DNA of 64,000 bases from Physella acuta (taxonomy: Eukaryota > Mollusca > Gastropoda > Physidae), in NCBI RefSeq assembly GCF_028476545.1, contig NW_026731790.1, positions 363,501 to 427,500 of the forward strand. The letters run 5' to 3'. The notes under the pieces are model-generated. The model saw only the letters and a program-made list of their open reading frames with translations, did no database searches and was not told where the DNA came from. This document shows positions 12,455-24,938 of this stretch, one piece after another. The position numbers and the translations under genes were made by a program. Every line of letters begins with the position of its first letter. Within the stretch, counting starts at the first letter, position 1.

Positions 12455-12691
12455 TTGTGTGGGTGTAGGATATGTATAAATAATTTAAAAATGGTATAAA
12501 ACGCACAAATATGTACGTATAATATGGTTTTTTTTATACATTACTCTGGGTAGGGGCCAGTTCCCACGAAGTAATAGAACACTTCTGAAACACTTCTTAT
12601 AATGAGGTTGGTGGTGTAAGCACTTACCCTGAGCATATGATATAGTGAAGAGCAAAACAAGAGCAGCTAATGTATTCGTGATTCCTGTTTT
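5770..12691 (-). CDS. C-type lectin with Thr-rich stalk and hydrophobic C-tail (multi-exon gene)
   Basis: Exons on the minus strand are 12628-12691, 12074-12232, 9772-10011, an uncertain 8404-8545, and 5770-6038. Exon 1 encodes the core of a signal peptide ([14 protein letters not shown]), exons 2 and 3 one C-type lectin domain, and the last exon a Thr-rich mucin-like stalk ending in a hydrophobic tail. All junctions of exons 1, 2, 3 and 5 are phase 1 with good GT/AG sites, so 1-2-3-5 reads through in frame. The lectin fold carries WIGL, WND and the conserved cysteines. The usual EPN sugar-binding triplet reads EPS, so binding specificity is uncertain. The short hydrophobic C-end without a basic cytoplasmic tail suggests a GPI anchor. 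Probable role: cell-surface recognition, as for invertebrate immune lectins; this is inference. The initiating ATG lies in an upstream exon not found here. Confidence 0.85.
7028..7410. mobile_element. TIR element, GGGGTCATCC family, 3-bp target duplication
   Basis: It starts GGGGTCGTCCATAAATGACG and ends with the complement of GGGGTCATCC. TAT flanks both sides. Internal G runs and no coding sequence. Siblings lie at 8853-9240, 17789-19170 and 20666-21068, each with its own 3-bp duplication. A 3-bp duplication suggests PIF/Harbinger-type insertion, but the family is not proven. Confidence 0.8.
8194..8258. repeat. (TA)n microsatellite
   Basis: TA dinucleotide tract near the right end of the 6361-8346 element. 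Confidence 0.95.
8404..8545 (-). CDS. candidate lectin-gene exon 4, small Cys-rich segment, phase mismatch
   Basis: An acceptor (TTTTGTCTAAAG) and a strong donor (AT|GTAAGTG) bound 142 nt encoding [20 protein letters not shown] then [12 protein letters not shown] and SFVRCIA. It leaves in phase 1 and joins the stalk exon correctly. It must be entered in phase 0, but exon 3 leaves in phase 1. Either an unseen intermediate exon exists, or the piece uses the inner AG at GCTTGCAAAG, or it is skipped or decayed. The Cys spacing matches no domain I recognise. Confidence 0.55.
8853..9240. mobile_element. TIR element, GGGGTCATCC family
   Basis: The ends GGGGTCATCCATAAATGACG and its complement are nearly perfect, with TTG duplicated on both sides. 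It lies in the intron between lectin exons 3 and 4. This is the best-preserved member of the family in the window. Confidence 0.85.
9512..9766. repeat. two (TA)n tracts flanking a 70-bp spacer
   Basis: TA and TTTA repeats run 9512-9616 and TA repeats 9688-9766. The second abuts the donor of lectin exon 3. Confidence 0.95.
9772..10011 (-). CDS. lectin exon 3: second half of C-type lectin domain
   Basis: The acceptor (T-rich, then CTTAAG) and donor G|GTAAGA bound 240 nt, phase 1 in and out. The translation contains [42 protein letters not shown] and YPFICSK. WIGL, WND and the terminal cysteines are intact. EPS replaces the canonical EPN/QPD. A (TA)n tract starts almost directly at the donor (9688-9766), which could affect splicing. 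Confidence 0.9.
10050..10310 (-). mobile_element. decayed tRNA-derived SINE, family 2
   Basis: The order of the blocks (AAAGTTCC..., then TTAGGTACC, a GGTGAATTCAGGGA-like stretch, and the tRNA-like GGTTAGCAGTC) matches the cleaner minus-strand copy at 29594-29852. Divergence is high. Confidence 0.6.
10669..11347. mobile_element. TTAA-flanked TIR element
   Basis: The left end reads TTAAGGGGGCAGTATCACCC and the right end is its complement, with TTAA on both sides. TTAA duplication is used by piggyBac and Kolobok; which applies is not resolved. Internal frames such as the one at 11018-11236 show no conserved motif. A decayed left end of the same type appears near 49287. Confidence 0.85.
11395..11760 (-). 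mobile_element. SINE family 1 split by a hAT MITE
   Basis: 11395-11517 and 11743-11760 match the minus-strand body at 47040-47165 (GATTTGCTTCCATAG-like start, AAGGCAGCAGTTGTT, then CATCTGCCC). The break is the MITE at 11518-11742. Confidence 0.65.
11518..11742. mobile_element. hAT-type MITE, CAGWGGCGTAGC family
   Basis: It runs from CAGTAGCGTAGCGAGG to GCTACGCCTCTG and is flanked by the 8-bp duplication CATCTGCC (11510-11517, 11743-11750). Long G runs; no coding sequence. Confidence 0.9.
12074..12232 (-). CDS. lectin exon 2: first half of C-type lectin domain
   Basis: The acceptor TTTCCAG and donor CAG|GTACAAG bound 159 nt, phase 1 in and out. The translation begins [18 protein letters not shown] and continues with [18 protein letters not shown], then SSADEQAYL. 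The paired CGPDW..FCY, the W..A...C helix and GG.LV.I are hallmark positions of the long-form C-type lectin domain. Confidence 0.9.
12370..12454. repeat. (TA)n then (TG)n microsatellite
   Basis: Compound dinucleotide tract in the first lectin intron. Confidence 0.95.
12628..12691 (-). CDS. lectin exon 1: signal peptide core
   Basis: A splice acceptor (CCTTTGCAG) precedes 64 nt encoding [21 protein letters not shown], followed by the donor G|GTAAGTG. No ATG lies in frame within the exon, so the start codon must come from a further upstream exon (phase 0 junction). The hydrophobic run followed by SYAQ is a typical signal-peptide end. Confidence 0.75.
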
Positions 12692-12699
12692 CTGCAAAG

Positions 12700-13185
12700 G
12701 AATTGAATTGTTTTTTTAAAGTATTTTTAAGAATCTCGCTAACGCTCTCTTAACAATCTAGTTAAACGTTACGAAACTATAATTATTAAAGTACTACAAA
12801 TGAAAAATCATGCAAATGTGCAATATTCTTATAAATATAAAGGAGGCAAAAAAAAACTAAAATGATATGTGGGGAATAAACGAACCTGGTTCTTTAAAAT
12901 AAAGGCGGAAGAGATAAAATTTCTAGGCACAAACGGACAAGCACCACTAAAGAGATGGTTTGGTTGCAGGAATTTTAGGTCGATTAAAACGAATAACTAT
13001 ATAAATAAATTACTATTTTTTTCAATAAGATAAAAAAAAATCAATTAAAAAATGAAAAGACAATTTCTAAAGTAATTGTTAAGAAAAAAATAATGTCGTC
13101 GAATTAGAGTAATATATTTATTTTTTATTGTTTTTTTTTCAGTAAATTGTCATTTTCTGAGATATTACGTTTGAGAGAAGGCAAC

Positions 13186-13238
<53 letters not shown>

Positions 13239-13736
13239 TATACATATATATATTCTTCACAAAATTACTTATTAACATATGTAAACGTTATAAAAATCTA
13301 TTATAAAAAGAAGTTAACTTAATGTATTACATTTTTTGAATTACTAAATGTCAATCTTAAAATACTAGTTATAAAAAAAAAATATAAATATTTTTGAAAC
13401 TATCTAATACATTGCTTAAAGACAACAGTTCATAGTACTAACCAAATATTATTAGCGATTAAACAGCCAGATAATACTACAGCAGCGCATGCAGTCCTTT
13501 TTATACGTTAATTTTAAATCAGCTGCCAATCGTATTTCTATAAACCCACACGTTGTTAAAACCCAGAGGAGTGCGTGGAACTATTTTGAATAAGTTATAC
13601 ATGCAATACAAAAGAAATAGAATAAAATGATCTCACTCCCACACATTTTATAGACAACATTTTTTAGTATAGCTACAGCATGTGCAAAGGTGCGTGAATG
13701 ACAGTTTTAATTTATTCTATATATAATTTTTAATTT

Positions 13737-13816
<80 letters not shown>

Positions 13817-14270
13817 CAGATGTTAAAGTAATGTTTACGAGCTAAGCTTCCCAGCCCACTCTAATTAAACAACCGAATGGCTGAAGTTTCAAAGCGATCA
13901 ATTTCACATTCATACGTAATGGTCCATTAATGCAAAATACCCCAGTAATAAAACTGCTTAAGAATAAACCTCTTTGTTCAACGCTATTTGTACACATAAA
14001 AAAACAGCCACCGCGACGGTGGGGGCGACAGTGAGCGTAGGTGTCGTGCTGTCAAATTCAACCACACACGTCAAGAGACAAGAAAGAGATTTGGCTTCGG
14101 TGTATCAACTTTAAGCGCCTGTGACAAGACATTAAAACACAACCTGAAACGACCTTACATTATATCTACCTTGTTGTGTGGGAGAGGTTGATCAGGGTGT
14201 TAAAGTTTGTCCATATAAAATTAAATTTGCATGTTGTGCGGTTTTTTTTTTTTTTTTGAGCTATTAAGAA
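12700..14270. other. upstream of the lectin exons, no recognised feature
   Basis: AT-rich DNA with (TA)n tracts at 13189-13254 and 13741-13814. The missing first lectin exon could lie here or beyond 15 kb; I could not identify an ATG exon with a matching phase-0 donor. A GC-richer patch at about 14000-14130 is unexplained. Confidence 0.5.
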
Positions 14271-14937
14271 CTAGCGTACCCGTCCCCGCGAGTTGCCGCG
14301 GGAATAGAAGAAAGTCTAACGCAATATATAAGAAGGGTTTCATCAATTCTTAGACACCTGATCTTGTTTTGTAAAAGTGAGTTATTTAAATGTAAACTAA
14401 CGCATGAAAATCTTGAATGTACGTTAATCACTAACAGAAATAATGCGGTGGAACACACTTTACTGACCGCCAATGTGTCAGTGACGTATAGGGGCGATCT
14501 GTGGATCCCCCGATTACACTACCGCAGAGGCGCTGCATACGGCCCCAGGCTCCTTAAAACTAACATAGGCGCCATAGTGCTCACATGATAACCCAGAGCG
14601 CCACAGAGCATCCTGAAACAATTATACAGATTGCGCTATTCGCTTAAGTTACACAAATCACGCCTGATTCAATTTAGTGAGCGTTTGTAACGCCCCATCC
14701 TATTCATTGTCTATTACACTGTTTAGAACGAACGTAGTCGCCATTGCGTTAAAGGGAAAGACCATGGCGCCAAATTGCATCCTGCCGGGGTGGGGGGGGG
14801 GTTGCCCATGCAAAATTAAATCCCCCCTCCCAGGAGTATTCTCAACATCTTCCTAAAGTTTCAAGGCGATGTGATGAGAGATGTAGTAATGCATAAAAGA
14901 CAAACACACAACCACACACACAAATACAATTACATTG

Positions 14938-15009
<72 letters not shown>

Positions 15010-15019
15010 ATATAGATAG
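14271..15019 (-). mobile_element. non-autonomous Helitron
   Basis: Read on the minus strand, the 3' end is a GC hairpin (CCCGCGGCAACTCGCGGGG) followed by ACGGGTACGCTAG and then TT, the classic Helitron terminus. The 5' end is a (TA)n-rich TCTATC stretch near 15019. No target duplication is seen, as expected. Blocks such as AACTAACATAGGCGCCA are shared with the plus-strand copy at 39647-40530. No Rep/helicase frame. Confidence 0.8.
14941..15007. repeat. (TA)n microsatellite at the Helitron 5' end
   Basis: Pure TA tract. The other Helitron copy has a short TA run at the same place, so the tract grew after insertion. Confidence 0.95.
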
Positions 15020-16480
15020 ATACATGACTCATTGCAGAGTGTACACACTGTTTCCTTATTATTAAACAAAAAAGTGTTCGTTGTGAGCAGATTTACACAT
15101 CCCGTTACTATGAGTCGATTTTTTTCAATAGTTTATACTGAAGTTGGACTTCATTGAGTTTTTTTCATCCATTCCTGTAACACATTACCAAAATAAAAAT
15201 AACGGCTACAATTTAGTTTGTAGCATTATTAAAAAAAAACCAGATCATTCCGTCATACATATCCGAAATCCTACTCCCACTCGCTTTACACCGAACCAAA
15301 TTCTAAACTCCCTCCATTCTATGAGGGTACGTCGTTTAAGACCAAACCTTATTGGATAGGCGATATTCTTGCGTAGTCAGAAATAGCAAATCAGTATTCT
15401 TTTAAAGTAAACGAGCCGACCCGCATATCATACGCCGCTATTTAGTTGTTTTTTCTACTTTTCAGTTATTCATAATTTGTGAATTCGACACTACCAACGC
15501 TGCCACTGAAAATATTTCTTTAAAACACTATAGGAAGCTCGTTAAGGACGATAACCTCCCCTCCTCCCCCCCCCCTCCGTTAAAGTAAACTCCACTTTGT
15601 TACCCCCCCCCCCCCCTACGTTTAAAATCGTTTCAACTTAAATTGTCTGCCCCTAATAGTCGTCACTAAACCCGGCTCTGTTTGTAAACATTTAGAGTGA
15701 ACCACAGCTCACCGGACCATGTAGGGGTGGGGGTGGTAGGGACCGCGTTTACAGCTTGTTTTCTAGCGTCTCCCAGAAGAGAACTATATATATATATATA
15801 GATTCTGTTCAGAGTTTCTTTCCGGCATCTCTTCAGTGGACACATTCGTCCAAAGCACGACCACCCAACGTCTCCGCCCACCACCACCCTCTCGCCCTGC
15901 TCGAACAAAATATAATGTATATAGAATATATATATAGAATGTGTATGAATGTATATCAAATGTAATAACATGTATATAGAAAAAAATACTTTTAATGGTG
16001 TTCGCCACCTCCCTAGAAAAATGACTTCCCCTGATGGAATTTAGATGGGGTTAGATGGATTAATAATTTTCAATTAATTTCAATGCCGCTTTGAGGTACG
16101 ATTAAATTGAATCCGTAACACAGGGCAAAACTATTTTTTTCATCTGACTCTAGATCTTTTTTCCGGTTTAAACCGAATTTTAAGCGCTCGTTCAAGATTA
16201 AGTGCACCCAGTGTCTTGTGGTTACTCAAGCGTAAAGTCCGCCATATTGGGTGTCGTAGAGTAGGAGTAAATATGGCCGCAGTATAGTAGACGATGGTTT
16301 AAACAGCAATTATTACACGCACATGGAATAGAGGCTGAGCTCTACAACAAGTGAAGCGATGAGGGGGTGGAGGTGGGAGGAGTTGAAGTTTTTGTCCTTA
16401 GAAATAATTCATACACATTCCGACCGATTCGAATTCAACTGGTGTCTCCACCCACGTCCACTTGCTACGTCATGGATGTT
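15020..16480. other. no gene seen; repeat fragments
   Basis: 15750-15800 repeats 11350-11405 (TTACAGCTTG, then GTCTCC and AGAAGAGAA). 15805-15860 looks like part of a CAGAGTTTCTT-type MITE. C runs lie near 15560-15615. No splice-bounded coding exon was found. Confidence 0.5.
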
Positions 16481-16484
16481 AGAT

Positions 16485-16618
16485 AGGTTTAGGTTACCGA
16501 AATCTTACTCGACAGGTTTAGGTTACCGAGATCTTACTCGACACGTTTAGGTTACCGAGATCTTACTGGACATGTTTAGGTTACCAAGATCTTACTCGAC
16601 AGGTTTAGGTTACCGAAA
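16485..16618. repeat. 30-bp minisatellite, about 4.5 copies
   Basis: The unit is GGTTTAGGTTACCGAGATCT plus TACTCGACA. Copies differ at single positions. Confidence 0.9.
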
Positions 16619-16673
16619 CTCTTAAAGATATCTCACAGAGACAGAGGTCGTTGTGGGACGATTTACTGTTAGA

Positions 16674-16851
16674 CAGAGGCGTAGCGAGGGGGGGGAGGTA
16701 CATATGTCCCCGGGAGCCGACCCTATGGGCACCAAAATATGCTCATTTTTAGCTGCTATTTTGAATTATAAATATAAAACATATATGGGGGGGGGGGGGC
16801 GTCAAATTGAAAGTTTGTCCCCGGGCGCCGGTAGGGGTTACTACGCCTCTG
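16674..16851. mobile_element. hAT-type MITE, CAGAGGCGTAGC family
   Basis: It runs from CAGAGGCGTAGCGAGG to CTACGCCTCTG. The flanks CTGTTAGA and CTGTGAGG agree at 6 of 8 positions, an aged target duplication. Confidence 0.8.
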
Positions 16852-16971
16852 CTGTGAGGGATTGTATGTGTAAATGTAGTGTTGACGAACCCCGTGACTG
16901 ACCTAAAATAGATTATGTTAGAGGCACGTGAATTAAGGACGGCTTAAGTTTTGCTGGAATTTCAGGAGGAC

Positions 16972-17225
16972 GATGTGGCCTAATTGAATAGAGCCAGACT
17001 GGTAACACTTAAGTCTCGAGTTCGAGTTCGGGTTCAAGTCAATTATCGTCCTTGAGTCCAACCAGCTCTGATGGTTAATTTACTCACGTTAAGGGAAAGC
17101 AGTGGCGTCAGGGCATATTGCTGATAGCATTATCCCTTCATATGCCGAGATCTCTGAAACAGATTAACACTAATGCATCTGCCCATGTGTCTTGGACAAG
17201 AAACGGGAAACGATTATGACCTGAG
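16972..17225 (+). mobile_element. tRNA-derived SINE, family 2
   Basis: GATGTGGCCTAATTGAATAG resembles an A-box region and GAGTTCGAGTTCGGGTTC a B box. The body CCTTGAGTCCAACCAGCTCT and TTTACTCACGTTAAGGGAA matches the other family-2 copies. Confidence 0.7.
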
Positions 17226-17788
17226 TTTGAGAATTCTAACAATTGGATTTGTGTTTAAAAGAATGTGTGTTGTTTAATAATAATGTAGTCGTGTTTCTTT
17301 CAAACATTAGTTTGGGTGGAGGTATTTTAAAACTGCGAACGGACTATTCTGTAAATTTGTATTTAAATTTAAATCGTATTTCTGTTCGTCTAGAAATGTG
17401 GCAGTTCTCCCCCTCCCATCCCCCCATTCGTCGATGAATGACTAAAAAACAATGATGATGACGAAATGATTGGTAGGGAAATGAAAAAAGGGAGCGTAAG
17501 GTTAGAAGAAATGTTAGAATGTTAGAAGAAATTGATTTCCTTTTTGTATCCAAAACATTTGCGTTAATAATCATTCCAACAAGTTTTTCTATTATTAGAC
17601 GATCGTCGAACTTGGTCAACATTGACTTACTTGACGTGACTCAATCATGATATGCTATCGAAGAACTTTTGACGGCAGTTACACCTGTCTACCGGACTTA
17701 GTTTTAGGCAGCTCTCTTTATTTGATCCCCTTGATTTTCCTTCCACAATCTTACTCAATGATTGTTTTGTCGGGCCTTCTTTTCTTTT
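17226..17788. other. no feature recognised
   Basis: Unique-looking AT-rich DNA with open frames on both strands but no conserved motif and no convincing splice-bounded exon. Confidence 0.4.
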
Positions 17789-19170
17789 GGGGTCATCCAT
17801 TTATGATGTAAACACGGGGGAGGTGGGCGGGGATCCGAAAAAAAATCCACTTTGGTGGACGCGTGTGGACTGGGGGGGGGGCGGGGGGAGGGGAGGGGGT
17901 TCGGGTCAATGTGGATGTCCACGTGCAGAATTAAACCACAAAATACTGAAATTTGATAAATTAAAAGATACATTTTAAAATGCCAATAAAATGTAGACTA
18001 TACAATAATTAAATCGGCAGTAAATGTATCAGTAATGTAGATGTTTACCACCCACGATTGGTGTTTCAAGTTTATTTTTAAACATTTCAAACAATTGAAT
18101 CTAAATCATAGTAGGCCTACATTATTATTTTGTGTCAAAGCCTAAGATGATGTAGATCTACTCTTTTTTTTCAAAGGACAAAACTCAAAACAACCACGTT
18201 ACAATTACATATGTAAGTATCAGTGTGTGTATAATGTGCAGTGTTTTTTCCAGACTTTGTTCTCCGAGGGAGGGGCACTTGAAATTATTGGGGGTTAGAC
18301 TTTTTTCGGGGGGGGGGGGTCGGACAATGTTAAATGTATATATTTTCTATATAAATTCCATTTCGTTCGGAGGGGGGGGGGGGGCGGTAGACTTTCTTCT
18401 GGGGGAGGGGGGAGTCATGCATCCCCCCCCCCCCCCCCCCCCCCCCCCGAAGAGATACCACGAAGAAACTGTGATAACGTGCTCGCTTGGTAAGGTGAGT
18501 AGTGCTAACGATAAGCTCGTCCACAAAAAAGGGAGAGAGGCGTTTTGTTATGGAAAAACATGCATCGTAAAATTGAGTAAAAGTAATATTAGTACATCAC
18601 GTTGATTAGCCGAATTTACCCGAACCTATATAGTGGTTGTTTGCAAGACAGACACAGATGCCAGCAAATCGGACTACAGCATCTTCAATTAAAAAAAAAA
18701 GATGCATCACTGCCTGCGATCTCTGACTTTTTATAACAAATAGTGGTTAAAAAAGCCATTAAAAATCGAGAGACAGGGTATATAGCTTCCATGCGCGATC
18801 ACTCTTTCAATAAAGAGCACGTTTAGACAGTCTTAGCACATTCACCCGGTAAGTTAACACGTCGTAGACTTACGGACATCTTGGAAAAAGTTTAACTCAT
18901 AATTATTATTTAGGACTAGTAATCGTTGTTACCGAAAATATCAAATCCCTCTTTTACATTATTAGTTATTGTACACCTTGCATGTAAATGAATTAGTAAT
19001 TTTGTAGCATGTATTGAGAGGTCTAATAATTGTTTTGTGGACGTCCTCAAACGGGGAGGGGGGTGGGGGGCGAGTTTGTCGAAAATTGAGGTGTGTGGAC
19101 GAGGGAGGGGGAAAGGGAGGGGGGGTCTAAAATTCACAATATTTTGTAGACGTCATAAATGGACTACCCC
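17789..19170. mobile_element. 1.4-kb member of the GGGGTCATCC TIR family
   Basis: The left end is GGGGTCATCCATTTATGATG and the right end the complement of GGGGTAGTCCATTTATGACG. TTT flanks both sides. It is the longest member here, partly because the MITE at 18239-18473 inserted into it. No transposase frame seen. Confidence 0.7.
18239..18473. mobile_element. hAT-type MITE, CAGTGTTTCTTCCAG family
   Basis: It starts CAGTGTTTTTTCCAGAC and ends GAAGAAACTGTG. Flanks ATAATGTG and ATAACGTG agree at 7 of 8. It includes a pure C run of roughly 26 bases at about 18423-18448. The same family occurs at 34629-34844 and 45330-45566. Confidence 0.85.
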
Positions 19171-20665
<1,495 letters not shown>

Positions 20666-21068
20666 GGGGTCATCCTTTAATTACTTCACGCTTTTTTTTT
20701 ACCTCCCCCCTACCCTTCGTCACACATCATCACAAAATGGCAGACCCCCCCCCCCCTAAAATGAGGTCACACCTTAGCCTACAACCCCCCTCAAAATTGC
20801 AGTTGAATTTTTCTTAAAATACGATACGTTTCAAAAATAAAGTCTGAATTATGTCAACATAGAGTATTTTAATCAATTCGTATTAAAATTTATTAAATCA
20901 GTTTTCTAAAACGCCAAATAACGGCTAAAACTCGTTTTCTAACATTGCTGTTTTATAATGCAAAAGTTTGACGTCACACCATCTGACCCCCCCCCCCTAT
21001 CACACACCGTCACAAAGTTACGGACCCCTACTCCCCGTTCGAGTGGGACGTCATTTATGGACGACCCC
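20666..21068. mobile_element. TIR element, GGGGTCATCC family
   Basis: It runs from GGGGTCATCCTTTAATTACT to a right end reading GACGTCATTTATGGACGACC plus CC, with TTA duplicated on both sides. It shares the internal sequence TTTTCTAACATTGC with 7028-7410 and 8853-9240. Confidence 0.85.
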
Positions 21069-21390
21069 TTAAAGCAATGTTTTATTTTTAATTTATAGAA
21101 AATCGATATGTTATAATCCCTTATAAACTTCCAGACTTTTTCAATTTTGAATTGCGACTATGAATTAACGCGATTCGTCGTAATGGTCTTTACTTAGTTA
21201 GGCAGATCATAGTAAAAATAAAACATTATATTTCTATTATAATATCGTATCTTGAATATTGCAGGTAGTAGAATGTTATCTTACTGATGGGGTACTTGAA
21301 CACTACACAAGTGTCTACGTAATTATAAAACGTTATATTTAACAATATATAGTTTCGTATATAGTTTCATTTTTTCACAATCATCTAGAG

Positions 21391-23355
21391 CATGGGTTCC
21401 CAAACTTGGGGTCGCGACCCCCAGGATGGTCGCATGGGGCTTTCTGGGGGGTCGCCAACTGGTAGACTAAACCCTAGCAATGAAAAAAACAGATATATAT
21501 TTAGAAACATATCTGAAATTCGGCTTTATTAAAATCACTGGAAATGGAATAGAGAAGAAACAATGTGTACTGTTATTCTCAGCCATGAGTCTATGAAACC
21601 TTCTAAACTAAAACGTCATTTTGAGACGTCATTCGGAACACAAAAAAAGATATGGAGTTCTCTCGTCGACATGAAGCTAGTGGCAAACGTCAGAGACTTG
21701 ATCGAACAGGAAGTTTTCTTCAAAGAAACACATCATTAGTGCAAGCATCATATGAAGTCGCATTAGAAATTGCCACGCAAAAAAACAACTCACACAATTT
21801 GAGAAAATCTCATCGAACCGTGCATGTTGAAGATGGTGAAATTCATTCTTAGGGATTCCAGTGCAGTAAAAATGCAACAAATATCTCTGTCTGATAATGC
21901 TATGAAGCGGCATATAGCAGACATGTCCATAGATGTAAAAAAAGAAATTTTGAATAAAATCAAACTTTGATCAATGTTTGATTTTCAAGTTGATGAATCA
22001 ACACACGTGAGTTCGTGTTCGCAGTTGCTTGTCTGAGAAATATATTCATTCAGATGATAGCAAAGAAGAGTTGCTATTTTGTGAAGATATGATGAAGAAA
22101 ATAAATACGTTTTTTTTTTAAACTGGATGATTAAAATGAGAAAACAGCTGCGGGGTTTGTACGGATGGTGCGTCATGTTTGGGTCAAAATAAGGCTTTCA
22201 GAAAAAAAGTAAAAGAGTTAGCTCCCTAATGAAGGGGAATCCACTGCATGATTCACCAGTATGCCCTCGCCAGCAAGACTCTTCCGACTCCACTGCTAAT
22301 AAAAAAAGTCGTAATTTTTTTTTAATCTGGAGCCCTAAACACCCGTCTGTTTCAAGAACTGTGCAAAGACATGAATAAAGATCACGAGGTTCTACACTAT
22401 AGTAAGCTTACTGTCAATAGGAATTGTGAATCGTGTTTTTGAATTGACATATGAAATCAAGTTGTTCTTGGTAGTACAAAGGAAACAAGACATTTTGATA
22501 TCCATTAACGACAAAGAGTGGTTGGAGAGAGTAGCATACCTAGCAGATATATTCGAACATCAACATAAGCTTAACTTGAAGCTTCATGGGAAATGAACGA
22601 ATATTATCTCTTTTCATGATAATCTCTTGGCATGTTTATCAAAACTTCAAATTTGGCAAAGAAAAATACGTATTGGAAATATTGCCATGTTTGAGAAACT
22701 CTGCAGTGTGGGAGATGTTTCTGATTGTGGGATAAATAAAATTTGGAAAGAGGATTCTGTGCATCTTGATTCTCTTGAAAACGAACTGCGGCGTTATTTT
22801 CCCTGAGCTGAAAGAAGAAGAATCCTCATTGTCTCGTGAACAATTCTCTGCTTCCCTTGATGTTGCCAGCATTCCCGTTGAATTACAAAAAGAATTCTTA
22901 AAATTGCGGAATGATTCCGCGTATCTAATCGTATTAAATGAAAAACTGCTCAAACAATTTTGGTGTAGTATGTACCATTCATACCCAAAACGTGAATCGA
23001 TTGCCTTTTGAGTTTCAATTCCTTTTGTGTCTACATATCTTTGCGAGAATAGATTTTCAACACTTCTCCAATTAAAAACAAAACAAAGAAATAAATAAAT
23101 TAAATGCTGAGAAGGACATGAGGTTGGCGTTAACAAAAACTCAACCGTGAATGTTGAGCCTAAAGAATAGCATGCAATTTCAGCCATCGCATTTAATAGT
23201 TATCAAGAATGATTCATATTGAAATTCTACAGAAAATCGTATTTTAGTGCTTATTAAATTCCTAACGAATTTCGACTTTTTATTTCTGTGGGGGTCGCGG
23301 GTCACTTACTTTTTATAAAAGGTGGTCACCACTCGAAAAAGTTTGGGAACCACTG
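21391..23355 (+). mobile_element. decayed autonomous hAT transposon, ZBED/SCAND3-like
   Basis: The ends read CATGGGTTCCCAAACTTGGG and, at the right, the complement of CAGTGGTTCCCAAAC. The 8-bp flanks ATCTAGAG and ATCTAGGG agree at 7 of 8. About 2 kb, the usual length for one intronless transposase. The internal plus-strand frames match that transposase in order (next entry). Stops and frameshifts throughout show it is dead. Confidence 0.9.
21575..23150 (+). pseudogene. hAT transposase pseudogene (ZBED5/SCAND3 type)
   Basis: In order along the plus strand: SHESMKPSKLKRHFETSFG (BED-finger remnant, near 21578), ASYEVALEIATQKN, ISLSDNAMKRHIADMSIDVK, QVDEST (first catalytic Asp, near 21990), GVCTDGAS (second catalytic region, near 22155), ELCKDMNKDHEVLHYS, RVAYLADIFEHQHKLNLKL, a PFVSTYLCENRFSTL dimerisation segment near 23025. 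This order is that of the ZBED5/SCAND3 group of domesticated and mobile hAT transposases. The frame shifts repeatedly and carries several stops, for example after FFKETHH and at the WLERVAY block. It is a transposon relic, not a host gene. Confidence 0.85.
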
Positions 23356-23723
23356 ATCTAGGGAAAATGTCATTTAATCAAGTTTTGTAATAGGATTACA
23401 TGAACCTAACAGGTTAACCGGGACCTAGTAACTAATATACAACATTTCGCTGCCGAATAAGGATTCATATTCCAAGGGAAACAATCTTGGTTTTATAGTC
23501 ATTTTAATTGTATACTATAGTCGATGTGCCTCTATATACTACGCTTAACGTGATCACTCTTTAAAGGTAGATAATCCATTTTAAATCAAGCGTTTACCGA
23601 AGTTAACTCCCTTTAATCCAAGGAAAATCCCATTTTCATTTCAATTAAAAACTAATTGTTACTAAGTATAAATTTAAACAATAAAAACATAATCATGTAT
23701 TATATTAATATTATCAGTGATAT

Positions 23724-23791
23724 TACCTTAAGGGGGGTGACACAACGAAATGCCGCACCGGCTGACTCCCGACCTAGCGACGCCACTGCAA
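23724..23791. mobile_element. right-end fragment of a hAT MITE
   Basis: It ends GACCTAGCGACGCCACTG and holds the GGGGTGACAC..CGCACCGG block of the family member at 29024-29253. No left end is present. Confidence 0.6.
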
Positions 23792-24325
23792 GAGAGTAGG
23801 AATAGAGGGCGTAAATTATTTTTAAAATGGTCCTGAAGTAAAACAATTTTTAGGATTAAGTGCGATATTGCTTTATTGTTTTAGAAGAGTTAAACATCGA
23901 TAATAAACTACAATTCCTTACCTATAATTGAATAATACATTCAATAACACATTAACTGAAACATCCTACATACTGCAACATCCCCCAAACCAACCCCTAC
24001 CATCCCTCCCCTCCCCACACATACAAATGTAATTAATTTATATTAAAAATAACAATTATCAAAACTGTTCAGGAAAAACGGGTCGAGCAAACAACGATGA
24101 TGAACCAGAATTATCAAGCGACGATAAGTTACGCAGTTGGTATAGCTAATGTGTTCATTTAAAAGCAATATAGACAAAAAAAAATGACCTTTTTAACCGA
24201 CATAAAAATTAATTCCAATTTGCAATAACTGATAATATCCATTAAAAAATAATATCAAAACATTTACATTTATCATTCAAATGTTTCACCCTACATAAAC
24301 AGTTCACTATTATTTATTTTTACAT

Positions 24326-24370
24326 GTTGCATCCCTTGAAAAAATTGATTTGTTGTAATGGGAAGTAACT
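24326..24370 (+). other. VASL motif copy 1 (candidate short exon)
   Basis: Reading from GTTGCATCCCTT gives VASLEKIDLL then a stop, followed by TGGGAAGTAACT. The T-rich stretch before it ends in AT instead of AG, so the acceptor looks lost. The downstream sequence matches copy 4 (30814). Confidence 0.45.
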
Positions 24371-24938
24371 AGGTAAAAGTAATGGGCGACATGTAGCAGT
24401 TTAAAATAATTATAAGAAAGGTTGTTGTAGCGGCACAACGTAAATCAAAAATGTGTTCACGCAGTTTCTTTAACAGGTTTTGGGAATGTTCTAGAAATTT
24501 AGCTAGTTAAGTCGAATGTAACAGTAAACATATACTATAGATAGACCTTTTCTTTTCGGAACTAATGGTCCATGAAACAAGTGAAGTAGAGTTCACCTGT
24601 TTCTTTGACCTCGGAATATGAAGGGATATGTGGTATTTTGTATTATTTTTATTTTCTGGATCATATTGTGCTTACATTTTTTTTTCTTTTGATACTATTC
24701 TATGAACTGTGGTTACTCTGACATATCAATGGCAAGTAACTAACATGCTGTGGGGATAGAGATAGACATGTTCTATTCAAACACAGTTTAAAGAATGTGT
24801 TTAATACGATGAACCTATATCACCAATAAAAAATTCATCATTATAAAGGAATGATTTGTGAAAAATATTAACTTTTCTAGTTTTTAATTCAAATTTTTAT
24901 GTATTTAATTTATAAATATTGTATTAATATTTTTGTAG

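Noticed and set aside
21652-23187. A host ZBED5/SCAND3-type gene
   Set aside because: Flanking 8-bp duplication, inverted ends and many stops and shifts show a dead transposon instead.
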